NCBI RefSeq assembly: GCF_019649055.1
Contig: NW_026570231.1
Span: forward strand, 310,001 to 374,000
DNA: 64,000 nucleotides
Source: Paramacrobiotus metropolitanus
Taxonomy: Eukaryota > Tardigrada > Eutardigrada > Parachela > Macrobiotidae
Direction of reading: 5' to 3'
A program made the position numbers and the translations under genes. Numbering within the stretch: position 1 is the first letter of the stretch; each line of letters opens with the position of its first letter. The notes below the pieces were generated by a model. It saw only the letters and a program-made list of their open reading frames with translations, did not search any database and was not told the DNA's origin. This document shows positions 37,206 to 49,124 of the stretch, in pieces.

Positions 37206-40200
37206 CTACGCTTTGGTTGTGCCACGAGGCTTAATAAATTCTGAGATCTGCCATAGCTGTTCCTCTGGTAGAAAATTATCAAAATTATTAAAAAACTGCA
37301 CAATAGTTTCGTTCCGCAGAAATGGGTATTGGCACTTCTTCTGGAAGAACCTTAACAGATCCAATATCTGATGCTGCTGCCATCGTTTCCCAAAATTCAC
37401 CACATGCTTGTTTTCATCGAGCCAATCGGGATTTTCGTTAACGAAAGTCAAATCTTGCAAAGCGATCCCGATATACGGTATGCAGGGTGGTTCGATGCCT
37501 GCCAATACCGAGCGATATATTCGAAACGACTGCGAGCTATCAATCAATGCGCTAAATTCTTTCACAACTTCTGTGTGCGCTTTGGAACAATCCAGGCGAC
37601 GAATTGGAGCCGAATCTACAGCGGCCAGCAGAGCGAGATACGAGTTGAAATTCTGGATTTTTCGCAAGTGCTTCATGATCTTCAAAAATTTCACGAAGTA
37701 CTTCTCCCTGTCACGGTTATCGGTCTGCTCCAAAATCCGAGTTCGTGCCCAGAAACTAATTTTATTAAAATGCTCGGTGAAAACTGATAAATTCTGTCCA
37801 GATTCTTCAGACTGTTCTTTAGTCCACAGGAGAATTTCTCTGGTATCGATACGCGTAAATAGTTCAGCATCCAACAAAGTCATTTGCTCAGCAATCTCTA
37901 CAGATTTGAAATCCAACAAATATCCTATTCGTCGGCTTCGCCTTGGTGTAGAGAGCAACAACAACGATGTACTCCGGGATTTCTGTAAGCAATCATGCTT
38001 ATCTAACAGCTTCCTTCGTAATCCACGGGCCATAGCTAGATCGCCTTCTAACACTAACTGGTACACAAACGCCAGCAGCGTGTGGATAATGGGCGATTTG
38101 AAGAGTTCCGGTAAGCACAGCTCATCAACTATTCGTAAAAGCAAAAAAAACGTCGTGCGAGCAGTGTTCTTTTCGTTCACTCCGGACTTGGAGGACACTG
38201 CCGCATATCGCCGCAGAATATTTTTGACTAAATCTTCTGCCGAAATGAACGTCCGGTACGTGCCGAGGAATGCTTCTTGAAATAAGAAATCCTTTTTCGT
38301 TGATTTAGTTGCCTCCGTAATAAGGGCATCTACGGTGCCACCCTTCACTTCGTTTTTCCCTAGCGCATTAGTGCAGAAAATCAAATTATCAGCGTGATCC
38401 AACTCGGGTATCGAGGAGGCACTTCCATTCAAACGATTTGCAAAGAGGTCACCATATGGAATAGGCGAACATCTCGGTGACGAATTACCTGGGAATGCAC
38501 GAAAATCTTTGGTCATTATATCTGCATAAAATGAGTAAAATTACTCTCTGGCGAAATTTATTAATCTGCTTTAGTAAACTGGTCATTCATCTAGAGTGGA
38601 AATACGCGTCAAAAATAATATCAATTTCACTCATAGTAAACTTACTCCCATTTCGTGGGCTAATAGGCGGTTTTGAGCCGAAACTCGGGTTGATAGGTGA
38701 TACCGGACTTGAACTCATCGGAGAGATCCCATAATAATGGCATTTTTCATTCTGCTTAAAAGCATTAATCTCCTGGGCGAGCAATCCCGACGGAGCGCTG
38801 GGTCGTCGCGTACTTGTTGCAAAAGAATCATGGCCGAATACCTCGATGTAAGACTGAACATTCCGCTGCTTTTTAGGCGGAAGCGGAGGTCCTCGCTGGC
38901 TCTCGACTTCACAGTAGATGTGCTCATAGTGATTGTGGGTTCTTCCATTATCTTCGTCCAAGGAAGTCCTACGCGGCGACGGGGACAATGGTGACTGCGC
39001 TAAGGGCAGAAACTGCAGCGGTTGGGAGGAGCTGGGGCGTGTGGCCACACCCAGTCCATTCTCATGGAAGAAGTGCTGCTCGATGAAGGGATTGTTTGTG
39101 CGTTTCACTTCGTAAACAAAGACGCCCGGGCGCTGGCCATTCAGCGATGTTGTACTCTTAGCGGGCGATGCCGGCGGCTTAGAGAAATTATCGCTCGCCA
39201 CATTCACGTCGGAGCGCGCCATCTTCCGAGCAAAGGTACTCAATCCAGGCTGATTTCGCGGAGAGTCAATACATGCAGGCCCATCCAGTGAAATTCCAGA
39301 ATCAGTAGCTGTTTTCTCGAACACCTCTAACTGGGGGCTGGGACTTCGACTATGTAGCGAATAGGAAGACGTGCTGTGATGACTCTGACGTGCGTCACCG
39401 CGACTCATGGGACTGAAGGTGTGTAACTGAGCCAGTGACCCTAAATCAACAAATTAGGCAAAAATAAGCAAATAGTATGGATTACGTCATATCCTTATCG
39501 AATTCTCACCTGCACCGTCTATTTCATCTCGACCAGTCGAAACTGTAGACGATTGCCTGGAGAGCTTCCGAGCGAACAACGATTCCGTGGAGGCACTGGG
39601 TTTAAGTTTTATAAAAGGCTTAACACCATCGTCAGTCTCCTTCGTATTAGAATAGTATATCTCGACAGCATTATGCACATGTCTCCGGAGAGCGTAAATT
39701 GCGGGCACGACATTGGGATGGCGTCGCATAGGCGTGGAGCGGTCCGTTTTCCATATAAGCACTTCATCGGACCAACGAACCAGGACAGCTAAATACCGAT
39801 GCATCTCGATTAATTCGGAGCGAAGAGTGGCACTTGAAGGGTTTTGTTCATGGAATAAACTCTGAAGCTTGTTATCCAAAACGAAGATGTTCTCAATCAC
39901 AACAGTCGTTGAGCCGGCTAGTAATTCAAGAGTGTTCTTTTCTACCACATCCTGGAAGTACCGAAGAGCAAAAAACACTTCTTTTTCCAAATGTGATACT
40001 TCCTCTTCGTCCTGCAATATAAAAGCCATTGTTACAAAAATGATGGTAGTAAAAGGTTTCTTCATGCTTGCGCTACCTGGCTCAAAGATGGCATACTGCA
40101 GAACAGTCTTTTAAAACAGTCTTTCATCATAAAAATACTACACTCAGTCCACTATACACCAAAACAACGATAAGTCGTAATAATTTCGTACCGGTAAGTG

Positions 40201-41116
40201 AACAAATATTACACGCGGCACTATAAGAAATTTTCATTTCGGGGAAAAAAAATGAAAGTTTAAAAGCAAAACCATTAAGTTCGGTAAGCGCAGAATGATG
40301 AGTTATACTGAACTTCACAGGAATCGCTGACGAAGGCAATAACAACAGTTTTCACCGGTTTAAATGTACGAACTACGGCGCATGAATCTGATATGAGCAG
40401 AACGCTGCGAATACAGTAAACATACTTGTATTGCTCTGAGCCTACTCCTCCGCACCCTGGTAATTAACATTGTTAATCACTGTAATAACATTTTTCTAGT
40501 TTATTCAATTTTTTACTACGGATGGTGTGCTCACTGCCAGCGAAGCATTCCATTACGATACGAGTATTAATGCACAAACAACTAGTATAAATCCAACAAT
40601 TACAAAATGCGTCCGACGTGCCATCCATTTTAGTTATTTTGCAAAACTACTGAGCAATACAAATATTTATTAACCACTGCCCATTAGACTTGTAATTTTA
40701 GACTTGTAATTTGAGACTCACAATTAGCAAGTTTCGAAATTAAAATTTTATATGGTTACAGATTTGATGACTGATTAAGACGTTACCAGAAGAGGTCATC
40801 AAAACAAAGCAATAAAGCTTCTGTACATAGTACTACATACTGTATAGCATAAACTAGTAATGGTTTCGGCGACTCGGGCAATATTCACAGCACTACAGTA
40901 TACAGACGTCAGCTGATAAGGACTTTCGAAACATACCGTAATTACATTCTGGCTGCAATTATCCAAACTACGTCGCAGTTCATTTCCCGCTTTCCATCCC
41001 ATAGCTTGACCGGCATTGCTCTTGGAACCCAACAATGCCGAAGCAGATTTTCCTTTTCCAGTGGATGATTTAAAATGAAATATGTTGGGATAACGAGACG
41101 CTGATGCAGCTCTCAT
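37206..41116 (-). CDS. RAPGEF1: RAPGEF1/C3G, Crk-binding Rap1 exchange factor
   Basis: C3G is recruited by Crk-family adaptors and loads Rap1 with GTP at adhesion sites. Exons 41116-40937, 40011-39510, 39440-38646 and 38521-37206 join in phase to 930 residues, from the MRAASASRY start; an in-frame Met 8 codons upstream is possible. The N-terminal C3G domain begins DEEEVSHLEKEV and continues ALRYFQDVVEKNTLELLAGS. The disordered middle carries a Crk SH3 site, GPPLPPKK (residues 412-418), and a weaker KPPASPAK (315-322). The C-terminus holds the REM/RasGEFN segment (FLFQEAFLGTYRTFIS) and the CDC25 domain with VEIAEQMTLLD, FNKISFWARTRI, LRKIQNFNSYLALLAAVDSAPIRRL and EPPCIPYIGIALQDLTFVN. The family arrangement is complete, though vertebrate C3G has more Crk sites. 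Confidence 0.95.
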
Positions 41117-43319
41117 CCTGCAAACTTTCAGATAGCACACCCGATATCCACGGAATGAATTCTGAATTGTCGGATGTCGTCACAGCAGGCCATAACAAAC
41201 CAATAGCAGCTCATTCCTGAAAGAAAACCCTTTAGGCTGGTGATATCCAAATAGAGGCTGCCACTGGCTAGAACCTCGATAAACACCAAAGAGATAAAAT
41301 TTCTGAGAACAGCTAGATGTAATCAAATCGTCATTCTTTGCATCATAAAATGCGTAAAATCGACATCTGAATATGACATTTGTTTTGCTGGAACAGATGC
41401 CTTCGATTGCTGATAAGCTGAGATATCGGCATAGATAGAACTATATAGCATATTTTACCTAGAAACATCTGGTTATCGGTTTAATGCGAATATATCAAAA
41501 GGGTGGGAACATTACGGTAGTAAGTTGACAAATGGGTGCATCGTCTATCTGTATGTTATTTTGCAGCTAAATGCAGGTTCAAATGAACTAAAATCAGACA
41601 AATCATGTTTTTCGTAAGTACAAACTTGAAGTGTAACTACGGAAAACTTTCACCACTTTGAAATACCCGCCAAACCGTTCGCAAAAAAAGTAGGTACTTA
41701 ATTAAAAAAAGTGGGTAGTTAAAAAAAGTAGGTAGTTAACTGCTCTTACTCTAGCAATTGAATAATTTTAAGATGGGAATCCGTCTCTCAGAATCTCAAA
41801 TCTGAACGTTATTGCTGCTTAATGCTTAGTTAGTAAAATGCAAACCATCTGCTCTAAACAGACAAGAGGAACCACCACCAAAAGAAAAACTGCAAAAGCC
41901 ACGGATTTACTTTTCGTGCGCTTGAAATTCCGTACGTTTAATTATTTGGATCTTTTATCGATTTTATGAGTTACCATGATCGTGAAAAGTTCGACAACCA
42001 GTACAGCTTACATTACGTATTAAAAGTACAGTAACTGTAAATTTCAAAAACACAAAATCCAACGTCGGATATCAGAGCAGTGCTACATGCTCGGTGGCAC
42101 AGCCACACACTTGCTAATTAAATTGCTAGTTTTTTCTTACCAACCACAATGCCTTGCCAACCAGAAGATGCACGGGAGCTCGTTCCAGACTAGAGCTATG
42201 TCGACACTACACACACCTTCGGTGGGAACTATCAAATGTCGAAATCCACGTCGAGTATTTCAGCTGCACAGAATAAACTGTTTCTATGAAAAATTCTGAG
42301 TGCCAAAATCCGCGGGTCGTTCGTATGCCAAGAGAATGTAGAAACCATAACAATAGCTTACTGCTAGCTACGTTGTGAAACCAAGAACACTTCCAACTTC
42401 TTCCGCATTTTCTCAGAAAATGCATACGATACAACGATCATGGAGCATCTGTTTACATCCATTTAAGAATACGAGCCACGGGAATCTCCTCCAGTTACCG
42501 CAGCGCAATTTTGCACTCTTTCCATGCGTAACTTTTGAGTTTAAGTTACTTTTCGGCTTGCTGTTAGCATGTGCAACAGCATAAATAAGCGAGAATAACG
42601 ACAATATTGCGGATGAAATGTGCTGCAAGACAGCAAGAGGCGCGGGTTTCGAGGCAGAAGCAGCGAAGCTATTTTAAACTCAAAATGCTGTAGTATAAAC
42701 GGATAAACGAATGCGCAATGGTGGGCTTTCTAGCGCAAGCACTTGCACCAGCTAGCAAAAGGCACAAAACAGCGTGCAAAACAATTCATAAAGCAGAACT
42801 TAAAAGGTGTAACGTGCACACGTGACAAGTAGATGATAATCAAAAACCAAACCCAAAAACTAGAAACGATAATAAAAATGGAAGAATAAGAAGATGCAAA
42901 AGTTTCTTAAACGTTTATCATTTTATGAATCCAGATTGTTGTGCTTGCGATAATCTCCATGCCCTGTCGAGCGCACCGCTGCGTTCCGTCGTTCCGTGCT
43001 ACTTTACACCGTAATCCAGATGCGAACTGCAGTAGTGCAGACTTGAGCTTCCCCAAGGTCGGTGCGATTATATTCACTGATTACTGCCCTCAGCCCTTAG
43101 TAAATCAGAATAAAATGTCGACTCATCATCCGTTCTTGGAACGAAGATGTACTTATCATGACCGACTGACGGATTTAATTAGTTCTACATTTGCTGGATA
43201 AGTCATAAGCGGGCCATAGTTTCCGAAGTCTTCTTTATTTACTCGTATAGTTGGACATTTCATACAGTCGTTTGCTCGTTAATAATCTGAAGCAGATTTC
43301 CCAACAGCCACCGCTTAAA
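41117..43319. other. Intergenic region upstream of RAPGEF1 and RAD23
   Basis: This 2.2-kb AT-rich divergent region has no convincing gene. It contains a short triplicated motif at 41683-41739 (separate entry). Confidence 0.4.
41683..41739. repeat. Short triplicated AAAAAAAGTRGGTASTTA motif
   Basis: Three imperfect copies of a motif of about 18 bases follow each other with slightly variable spacing upstream of RAPGEF1. It is probably simple slippage expansion. Confidence 0.7.
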
Positions 43320-45515
43320 ATGCAGGTTACTTGTCGGCTTCTCAATCAGGAAACTTTCACCATAGACGCCGAGCCATCCACAACCGTGAGTATTTCCATT
43401 GACGTTCTTCATTACTGACTTGGCTTTCGTTGTCTTAGTGAGATTGTGTGGTTGCAGGTCGGTGAATTGAAGAAAAAAATCGAAGAGCTCAAAGGAGACG
43501 AGTTCAAGTCGGACACCCTCAAACTGATTCATTCAGGTTTGATTCTTGCTTTGGCAGAATCTGAGAATAAGGAGTTTTTGTCCTCACTACCGTCTTTTTT
43601 AGGGAAGATATGGGATCGCAATGAAGCCACATTAGAGAGCGAAAACTACAAGGAAGCTGGATTTGTTGTGGTGATGGCTCGTAAAGCCTCAGTGAAGCCC
43701 GCAGAGACTCCCAAAGCTCCAACAGAATCAAAAGCCCAACCACAAACTGCCAGGTAAATCTGACGGAAAAAATGTCGATTTATTATACTATTCATATTCG
43801 TTTAATGTTTAGCCCAGGTTTATTTATTCTGAAATATTTGAAATGGTTTGAATAGAATCAGGGTTAGGAATGTGTGTTGTTCATAGACGAAAGGATGACG
43901 AATTGTTAGGAATTTTCCATTTTTTCTTTATATTTTCTGCTCTTGGAATTTAATTAAATTTTCTTACGTGGCTTGTCAGTCCAGATACGTACATCAAGTT
44001 CTTCTGGTGAGTCATCGACGAAATAAATTTTTATTGATTCTTTTATATATTTCCAAGTCGTTAGTCATGCTTTTTAACTTAGGAAAGCGAATACTAATTG
44101 TAGGCATACGATAATGATAAATCGCAGTTGATGGCGAATTTTAACCAAAGTTTTCTCTTTTCTGTTAGTCAACCTGCGCAGCTACCTACGCCTCCCGTCG
44201 TAGCGAACCCTGCTCCGGCGGCTGCCCTTGCTGGTCCACCTCAGAATGTCGGATTTGGAATCTCCCCGGACAAATACAATGAAATGGTAGAGGCCATTGT
44301 CCAGATGGGCTATCCGAAATCCGAAGTGGAAAGCGCTTTGCGCGCTTCCTATTTCAATCCCGAACGGGCTGTGGAATATTTGATCTCGGTATGTTAATGC
44401 CTTCTGGATTCTCTGCATCGTGAAACCGTTGACATTTTACGTTTTTTTTCGTAGGGACTGCCACCTGTCAGTGGCGGCATTCCCCCAGCCGTTCTATCCG
44501 GAAATCCCGCAGGTGCAGCGCAGCGACCAGCACAGGCTGCGCAGCCGGTTGCAGAAGCTGGAGCCGCCGCCGGAGGTGAGGATTCTCATTTCTGTTGCGT
44601 TCGTATTAATAGAAGTGAATTTGTCAGATTGTTATAATTGCGCTTTATTGTCATACTTTATTGGGACAATTTCCCTGTATTTTTGATTTAAAATGGCGGT
44701 GTACTGAAACTCAATATTGTCATTCCATAGGTGCGGATCCGTTGGCTTTTTTCCGTGATAGCCCACAATTTGCACAGATGCGACAAATGATACAACAAGA
44801 TCCACAGCTTCTTCGTAATTTCATGCAGGATATTAGTCAAGCTAATCCACAACTGATGCAGGTATTATAATCTGACTGGTTTTTTCGGGAAATTATTCCT
44901 CAGTGCTGGTTTTGTAAGAGGTGCTGATTTACTGCTTGTTGTTTATGGTAATCGTACATTGTGCAAAACTGCAAATACTGTTTTACACTATATTATAGTG
45001 CTCTCTCGAAGGCTTTTTTGTTGCTTAAGCACTAAAAAGTTATCGCCGAATGAAGTTCACACTAAGTTTTATTGTAAACGTGTACAGTAAACGTTTATTT
45101 TTGCCTCAGGCCATTCGGGATCATGAAGAAGAATTTCTGGCTATGTTGAACACAGAAGCAGCCGAGGGAGATGAAGAATATCCCGAAGGACTGGAAGGTC
45201 TTCAGGCTGCGCTTGGTGGACTTGCTAATGCCGGAGGAGCTCCTCCACCAGGTGTTCATTACGTGAACGTGACACCGGAAGAGAATGCTGCCATTGAGAG
45301 AGTACGTTATCTGCTTTTTTTATTTTGTTGGAATATGTGCGAAAGAGATTCTGTAAAGCATTATTTGACATTGCTTGTTGCTGCAGCTGAAAGCAATGGG
45401 ATTTCCGGAGCAGATGGTGATAGAAGCATTCTTTGCTTGCGACAAGAATGAGGAAATGGCCGCCAACTTTTTGTTATCAAATCTGGATGAATTGGATCCT
45501 GGAAGAGGGCTGTAG
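43320..45515 (+). CDS. RAD23: RAD23, ubiquitin receptor and nucleotide-excision-repair factor
   Basis: RAD23 shuttles ubiquitinated proteins to the proteasome through its UBL domain and stabilises XPC in DNA damage recognition. Eight exons (43320-43385, 43458-43536, 43603-43753, 44169-44388, 44455-44575, 44731-44861, 45110-45301, 45387-45515) join in phase to 362 residues (human RAD23B 409). Order: UBL at about 1-80 ([41 protein letters not shown]), a Pro/Ala linker, UBA1 at about 135-172 ([20 protein letters not shown]), the XPC-binding region ([26 protein letters not shown]) and UBA2 at the C-terminus ([30 protein letters not shown]). All four modules are present and intact. One copy only is in the window. 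Confidence 0.96.
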
Positions 45516-46052
45516 ATGTCGTGAAGATGGACGAAGATGGTTTTAGCCGAATATTTCTGTTCCGACGTGACATGATTTTCTTCGTTTACCGGAAATCGGT
45601 TTTTCCTGGGATAGCTTTCATTATCAATAACTCGATTCGATTTGAACCGCCATGGATGATTTTGTTTGGCAGATGGGTTTAGCCGTTTTGGTTTGCTTGT
45701 CAAATATTTATTACCACGCTTTGCGTATTTACACAGTTTCCCATGCAACCTGGAACTCGCCATTCAGTTTCAGTTTTCGCAAAATTCAAAATCACATTTT
45801 TGGTGTTCGTACTTTTTTGTGGTGACTTAAAGCGATATGCTCATGCGAATTCTGCTGTGTCCGCGTTACCTGCGTTCATAACGCGCTTTTTTACTTCCTC
45901 CGAATTTTATTAAAACAGTACGAAATCTGCTATTTCCATGCAAGAATGTTATATATGCTGTCCAGCAGCAAGCGAGCATAAGAAAGATATCAGCAGTTGT
46001 GAGACGGTTCATGTTGTAAAAATAAATACGATCATTAAGCAACAACCATTAT
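45516..46052. other. Convergent spacer after RAD23
   Basis: These 537 bases hold the RAD23 3' UTR and that of the small secreted gene on the minus strand. An AATAAA occurs near 46019 on the plus strand. No gene is visible. Confidence 0.4.
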
Positions 46053-46558
46053 TCACTGAATAGTGGGCAAAGAAATCAGTTGCCCAGTTCCGCTTCCAGT
46101 AGAACTTCGGGAAGTTAACATTCCAGCGGCACTTCGCGACTGCACAGAAGGATGCCGCATAGTGTAATCTACAATAATTACGAAATTTAAAAGTATGCAG
46201 TTGATCACAGGGGCCTTATTGTGAGAGTTACAAGGCATGCTAACTAGTCAATGTAACCGCTACTTCATTGTTATGAATTTTATCAAGCATACTATGTCCA
46301 GATTATAATTAATAAGAGTACTGTACAACCGTCATTTACGACACGATTAGTAGCGTGCTTACTTTTCATTGCGGAAGTCAGTTTATCCTGAAGGCCTGGT
46401 ACACGGACGGTTCTGCCGGACGGTAACTGAAAAGATTCTGATGCTGATCCACTCTGCGTTATGGAAAGTTTTGACTGCTGGGCGGCACAGTAATTGTTCA
46501 AAAGAATGACAAACGCAACAAAAATGATGGCAGCAGTGATACGTCCAAATGCGTCCAT
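46053..46558 (-). CDS. Small secreted Ser/Thr-rich protein, uncharacterised
   Basis: Not recognised. Exon 1 46558-46363 (donor GTAAGC) and exon 2 46168-46053 (acceptor TATTGTAG) join in phase to 103 residues. The start MDAFGRITAAIIFVAFVILL is a clear signal peptide, with likely cleavage near YCAAQ. The mature part of about 75 residues is rich in Ser, Thr and Gly (SKLSITQSGSASESF, SSTGSGTGQLISLP) with no Cys, so it is probably disordered and could be O-glycosylated. An in-frame upstream Met (46639) would spoil the signal peptide and is less likely. A secreted or cuticular role is inference only. Confidence 0.55.
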
Positions 46559-48053
46559 GGCTATTGTACTTTGTCGACTTGAGCGCAAGAGTGACCTTTT
46601 AACTAGCTGATATATAAAAGATATGCCGCAGGCTTGCAATTATAGGCAGCTTGATAGGACTTCGTAATATCACTCTCGTACAATTTGCAAAACTGATGCT
46701 GCAAATTATACTAAATCGAATTCGTATTCGTATTGCAGAGTTATGATGCGACCTTGTCAGAATCTTCCACAAGTACAGTATGCAGTAGGCAACGACTCCA
46801 AAAAAGTCTTAAGGCTCGTGACATGCAAGTCAGAAGATTTCTGTAGCAGCGATTTATATCACCAAAAGACCCCGTTTTCTTTTGCTTAGATTGTACAAAA
46901 GGCCGTGATTTTTCTCGCCACTGAATCATCAAGTTCCTGGTGTACGTAGTCAAAATTTAATTGACTAGGCAGATATCTGTTATAAGTACATGGGCAGGTT
47001 ATTTATGCAACTTTTTATATGCCGTTCGTACGTTTGTGGACGGTCTTTCTGCCTTCGCCAGCACACCCATGTTTTTCCGAGCATCAGACTCATTTCTTTG
47101 CTAAAAGGACCCAGAAAAATAATACACCAAAGAATTTCAATCTTAAATGTAAAGACACCACGTCGAAAAAAGTGCCGATGCCAGCAAGTTAGTAGTCTAG
47201 CTGCCTACTGCACTTCTAGTACAGTAAGTCGAAGGTTCGTTATTAATGTTACGATTAATACCAGGTTATTAGTCACTTATTAACAGTACTTCATGATCAA
47301 GTTACAAATAGAAAATGTGCCGGTGTATACGTGCATACTTAAAGCAACAATTACATATATTTTTATTCAAATCGTGACGTGTTCATTTTCAAAACGATAA
47401 AAATCATTGCATAAAAACAGTTCAGTGTCTGCAGTTCTAATGAAATACCAAATATGTATGCACAATAATGCAGCATTGTATCTTAAGGGTATTTATTTAA
47501 AATCAATCCAGGGAACAAAGACAAACATTACGCGGCTTCTGGTGACATTTTTATAATCAGAATCAGATGAAATTCCTATCGCGCCGTTATATGCTAACAT
47601 ATTTAATATAACACCCGTACTGATGCTTTTAATAAGCTAGTCTGCTAGTTCTAAACGATTGCTTTACAATTGCACTCATTGTCTCACAGCAAATAATATT
47701 TTTTTCCTGCAGATATACGGATGTATTTTCATTCTTTTGCGATTTGTTCGAATCCATTCCAGGGTACAAGTTCCCACTTCAAGACGCGTATAGTGTTTGC
47801 TTGCAAACTGACGGAAAAGCACAAGCATTGTCTGCTCAGGAATTTTATTACGCAATTAATTTCATTTTTTTCTGATAAACAGATAAAATAACAATAATTA
47901 ATATCTAACACAAATCATCAATGAACTAATTAATTACACATTTACTTAACTGTAACTTTCATATTAAAATTCTAGCAGTTTAAGCAGCAATCCATTCGAT
48001 CCCTCCAGAACCTAGACAACTTCAATAATCCCATCCAAATTAGTCCGCTCACA
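46559..48053. other. Intergenic stretch between the small secreted gene and SDHC
   Basis: This 1.5-kb AT-rich stretch contains only short open frames without family signatures or paired splice sites. It includes the promoter side of the small secreted gene and the 3' flank of SDHC. Confidence 0.4.
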
Positions 48054-48647
48054 TTACTGCGTAGCCAAATAAGCTGCGGACAGAAGGGACAGCGCAAGCA
48101 CTACATAGCCAGTTTTATACAAGTCCGGCAGCGCGAATCCTTTGCCCATATCCCAGGCTAAATGACGAATCCCGTTGAAGTAATGGTACATTAGCAACCA
48201 ACCAACACCAAACTTCCCGACGAAAACCAGTATGTCATTCATCTGCCAACTCCGGATGACTTCCACGTAATAATCAAAATGCTGCGGCGCAAGAAGAATT
48301 CCTAGAGACACCACCCCCAACTGCAATCCTAAAATCAAACCCGTGGCACGATGAGTACCGGACATCATCATGGGTAACTGTGTCTGATAGATGGTCAAAT
48401 GGGGAGACAGGGGCCGATTAAGCTTCTTGTTACGGTCGAAGAAGTCATCCCCGGAACGTGGCACACCCGAACCAGCTGATTCACGGAAATCCGATGGAGT
48501 GTACTTTTCGCCTTTATCCGTGTCCGGAGGTGATTTAGGAGTCCCGCGGAATTTTTCCGTCAAAATCGTGGAAGAAGTGCGCATACTCCGCAAACTGGAC
48601 CACAAAACAGACTGCGATCGCAGTGCACTGTTTGCTAGAGCAAGCAT
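48054..48647 (-). CDS. SDHC: SDHC, succinate dehydrogenase cytochrome b560 subunit (complex II)
   Basis: SDHC anchors succinate dehydrogenase in the mitochondrial inner membrane and helps bind haem b and ubiquinone. One coding exon gives 197 residues from MLALANSALRSQSVLW, an Arg/Ser-rich mitochondrial targeting sequence. The frame is open to an ATG at 48698, but a TTTTTTTCTGCAG acceptor lies between, so a 5' UTR intron is likely. Core motifs are NRPLSPHLTIYQTQLPMMMS, GTHRATG (the ubiquinone-site Ser/Arg region) and LLMYHYFNGIRHLAWDMGKG with the haem-ligand His. Three membrane segments are visible. It is longer than human (169) because of an extended N-terminus before RPLSPH. Confidence 0.95.
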   Translation of the reverse strand: MLALANSALRSQSVLWSSLRSMRTSSTILTEKFRGTPKSPPDTDKGEKYTPSDFRESAGSGVPRSGDDFFDRNKKLNRPLSPHLTIYQTQLPMMMSGTHRATGLILGLQLGVVSLGILLAPQHFDYYVEVIRSWQMNDILVFVGKFGVGWLLMYHYFNGIRHLAWDMGKGFALPDLYKTGYVVLALSLLSAAYLATQ

Positions 48648-49124
48648 CGTCTTCAGCTTTAGAAGAGCTGCAGAAAAAAAAATAGTTTTACAAGCCAAGC
48701 ATACACAAACTCTAGAACAGTCAAAGAATCTCGTAGCCTTGCAAACTCTGTAAATAATAAAATCCGGTTTATGTGGTCTTGCTTCGCAAAGTAAATTTTT
48801 TAGGTACTATTATTTTAAAAAGTAATGTTTTTCGTAAAATTTAAAACGCTGGAAATGTTTGTGTCAGCAGTAGCATGCGCACAGCTAGATTACTGTAGAC
48901 AGCCCACTCTGCTAGCGCCAGAGCCCCAGAACGGGCCAGGAGTAAAATCATTTGTTTACATTTCGTGACAATCGGCCAGATTTCCCGTCTGTGACTCTTT
49001 GGCACAATTTTTTTATTTCCTCCTTATTGTGTTGCAGAGAGCGAAGCTCTTCCGCTGATTTAGAAGAAGAGAGGCTAATCCAGAACTGCTTTTAAATTAA
49101 ACTGCAATTCTAGATCGGATAATA
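48648..49124. promoter_or_regulatory. Divergent promoter region SDHC / mitochondrial protein
   Basis: These 477 bases lie between two diverging genes that both appear to encode mitochondrial proteins, which is compatible with shared control. The probable SDHC 5' UTR exon lies within it. Confidence 0.4.
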
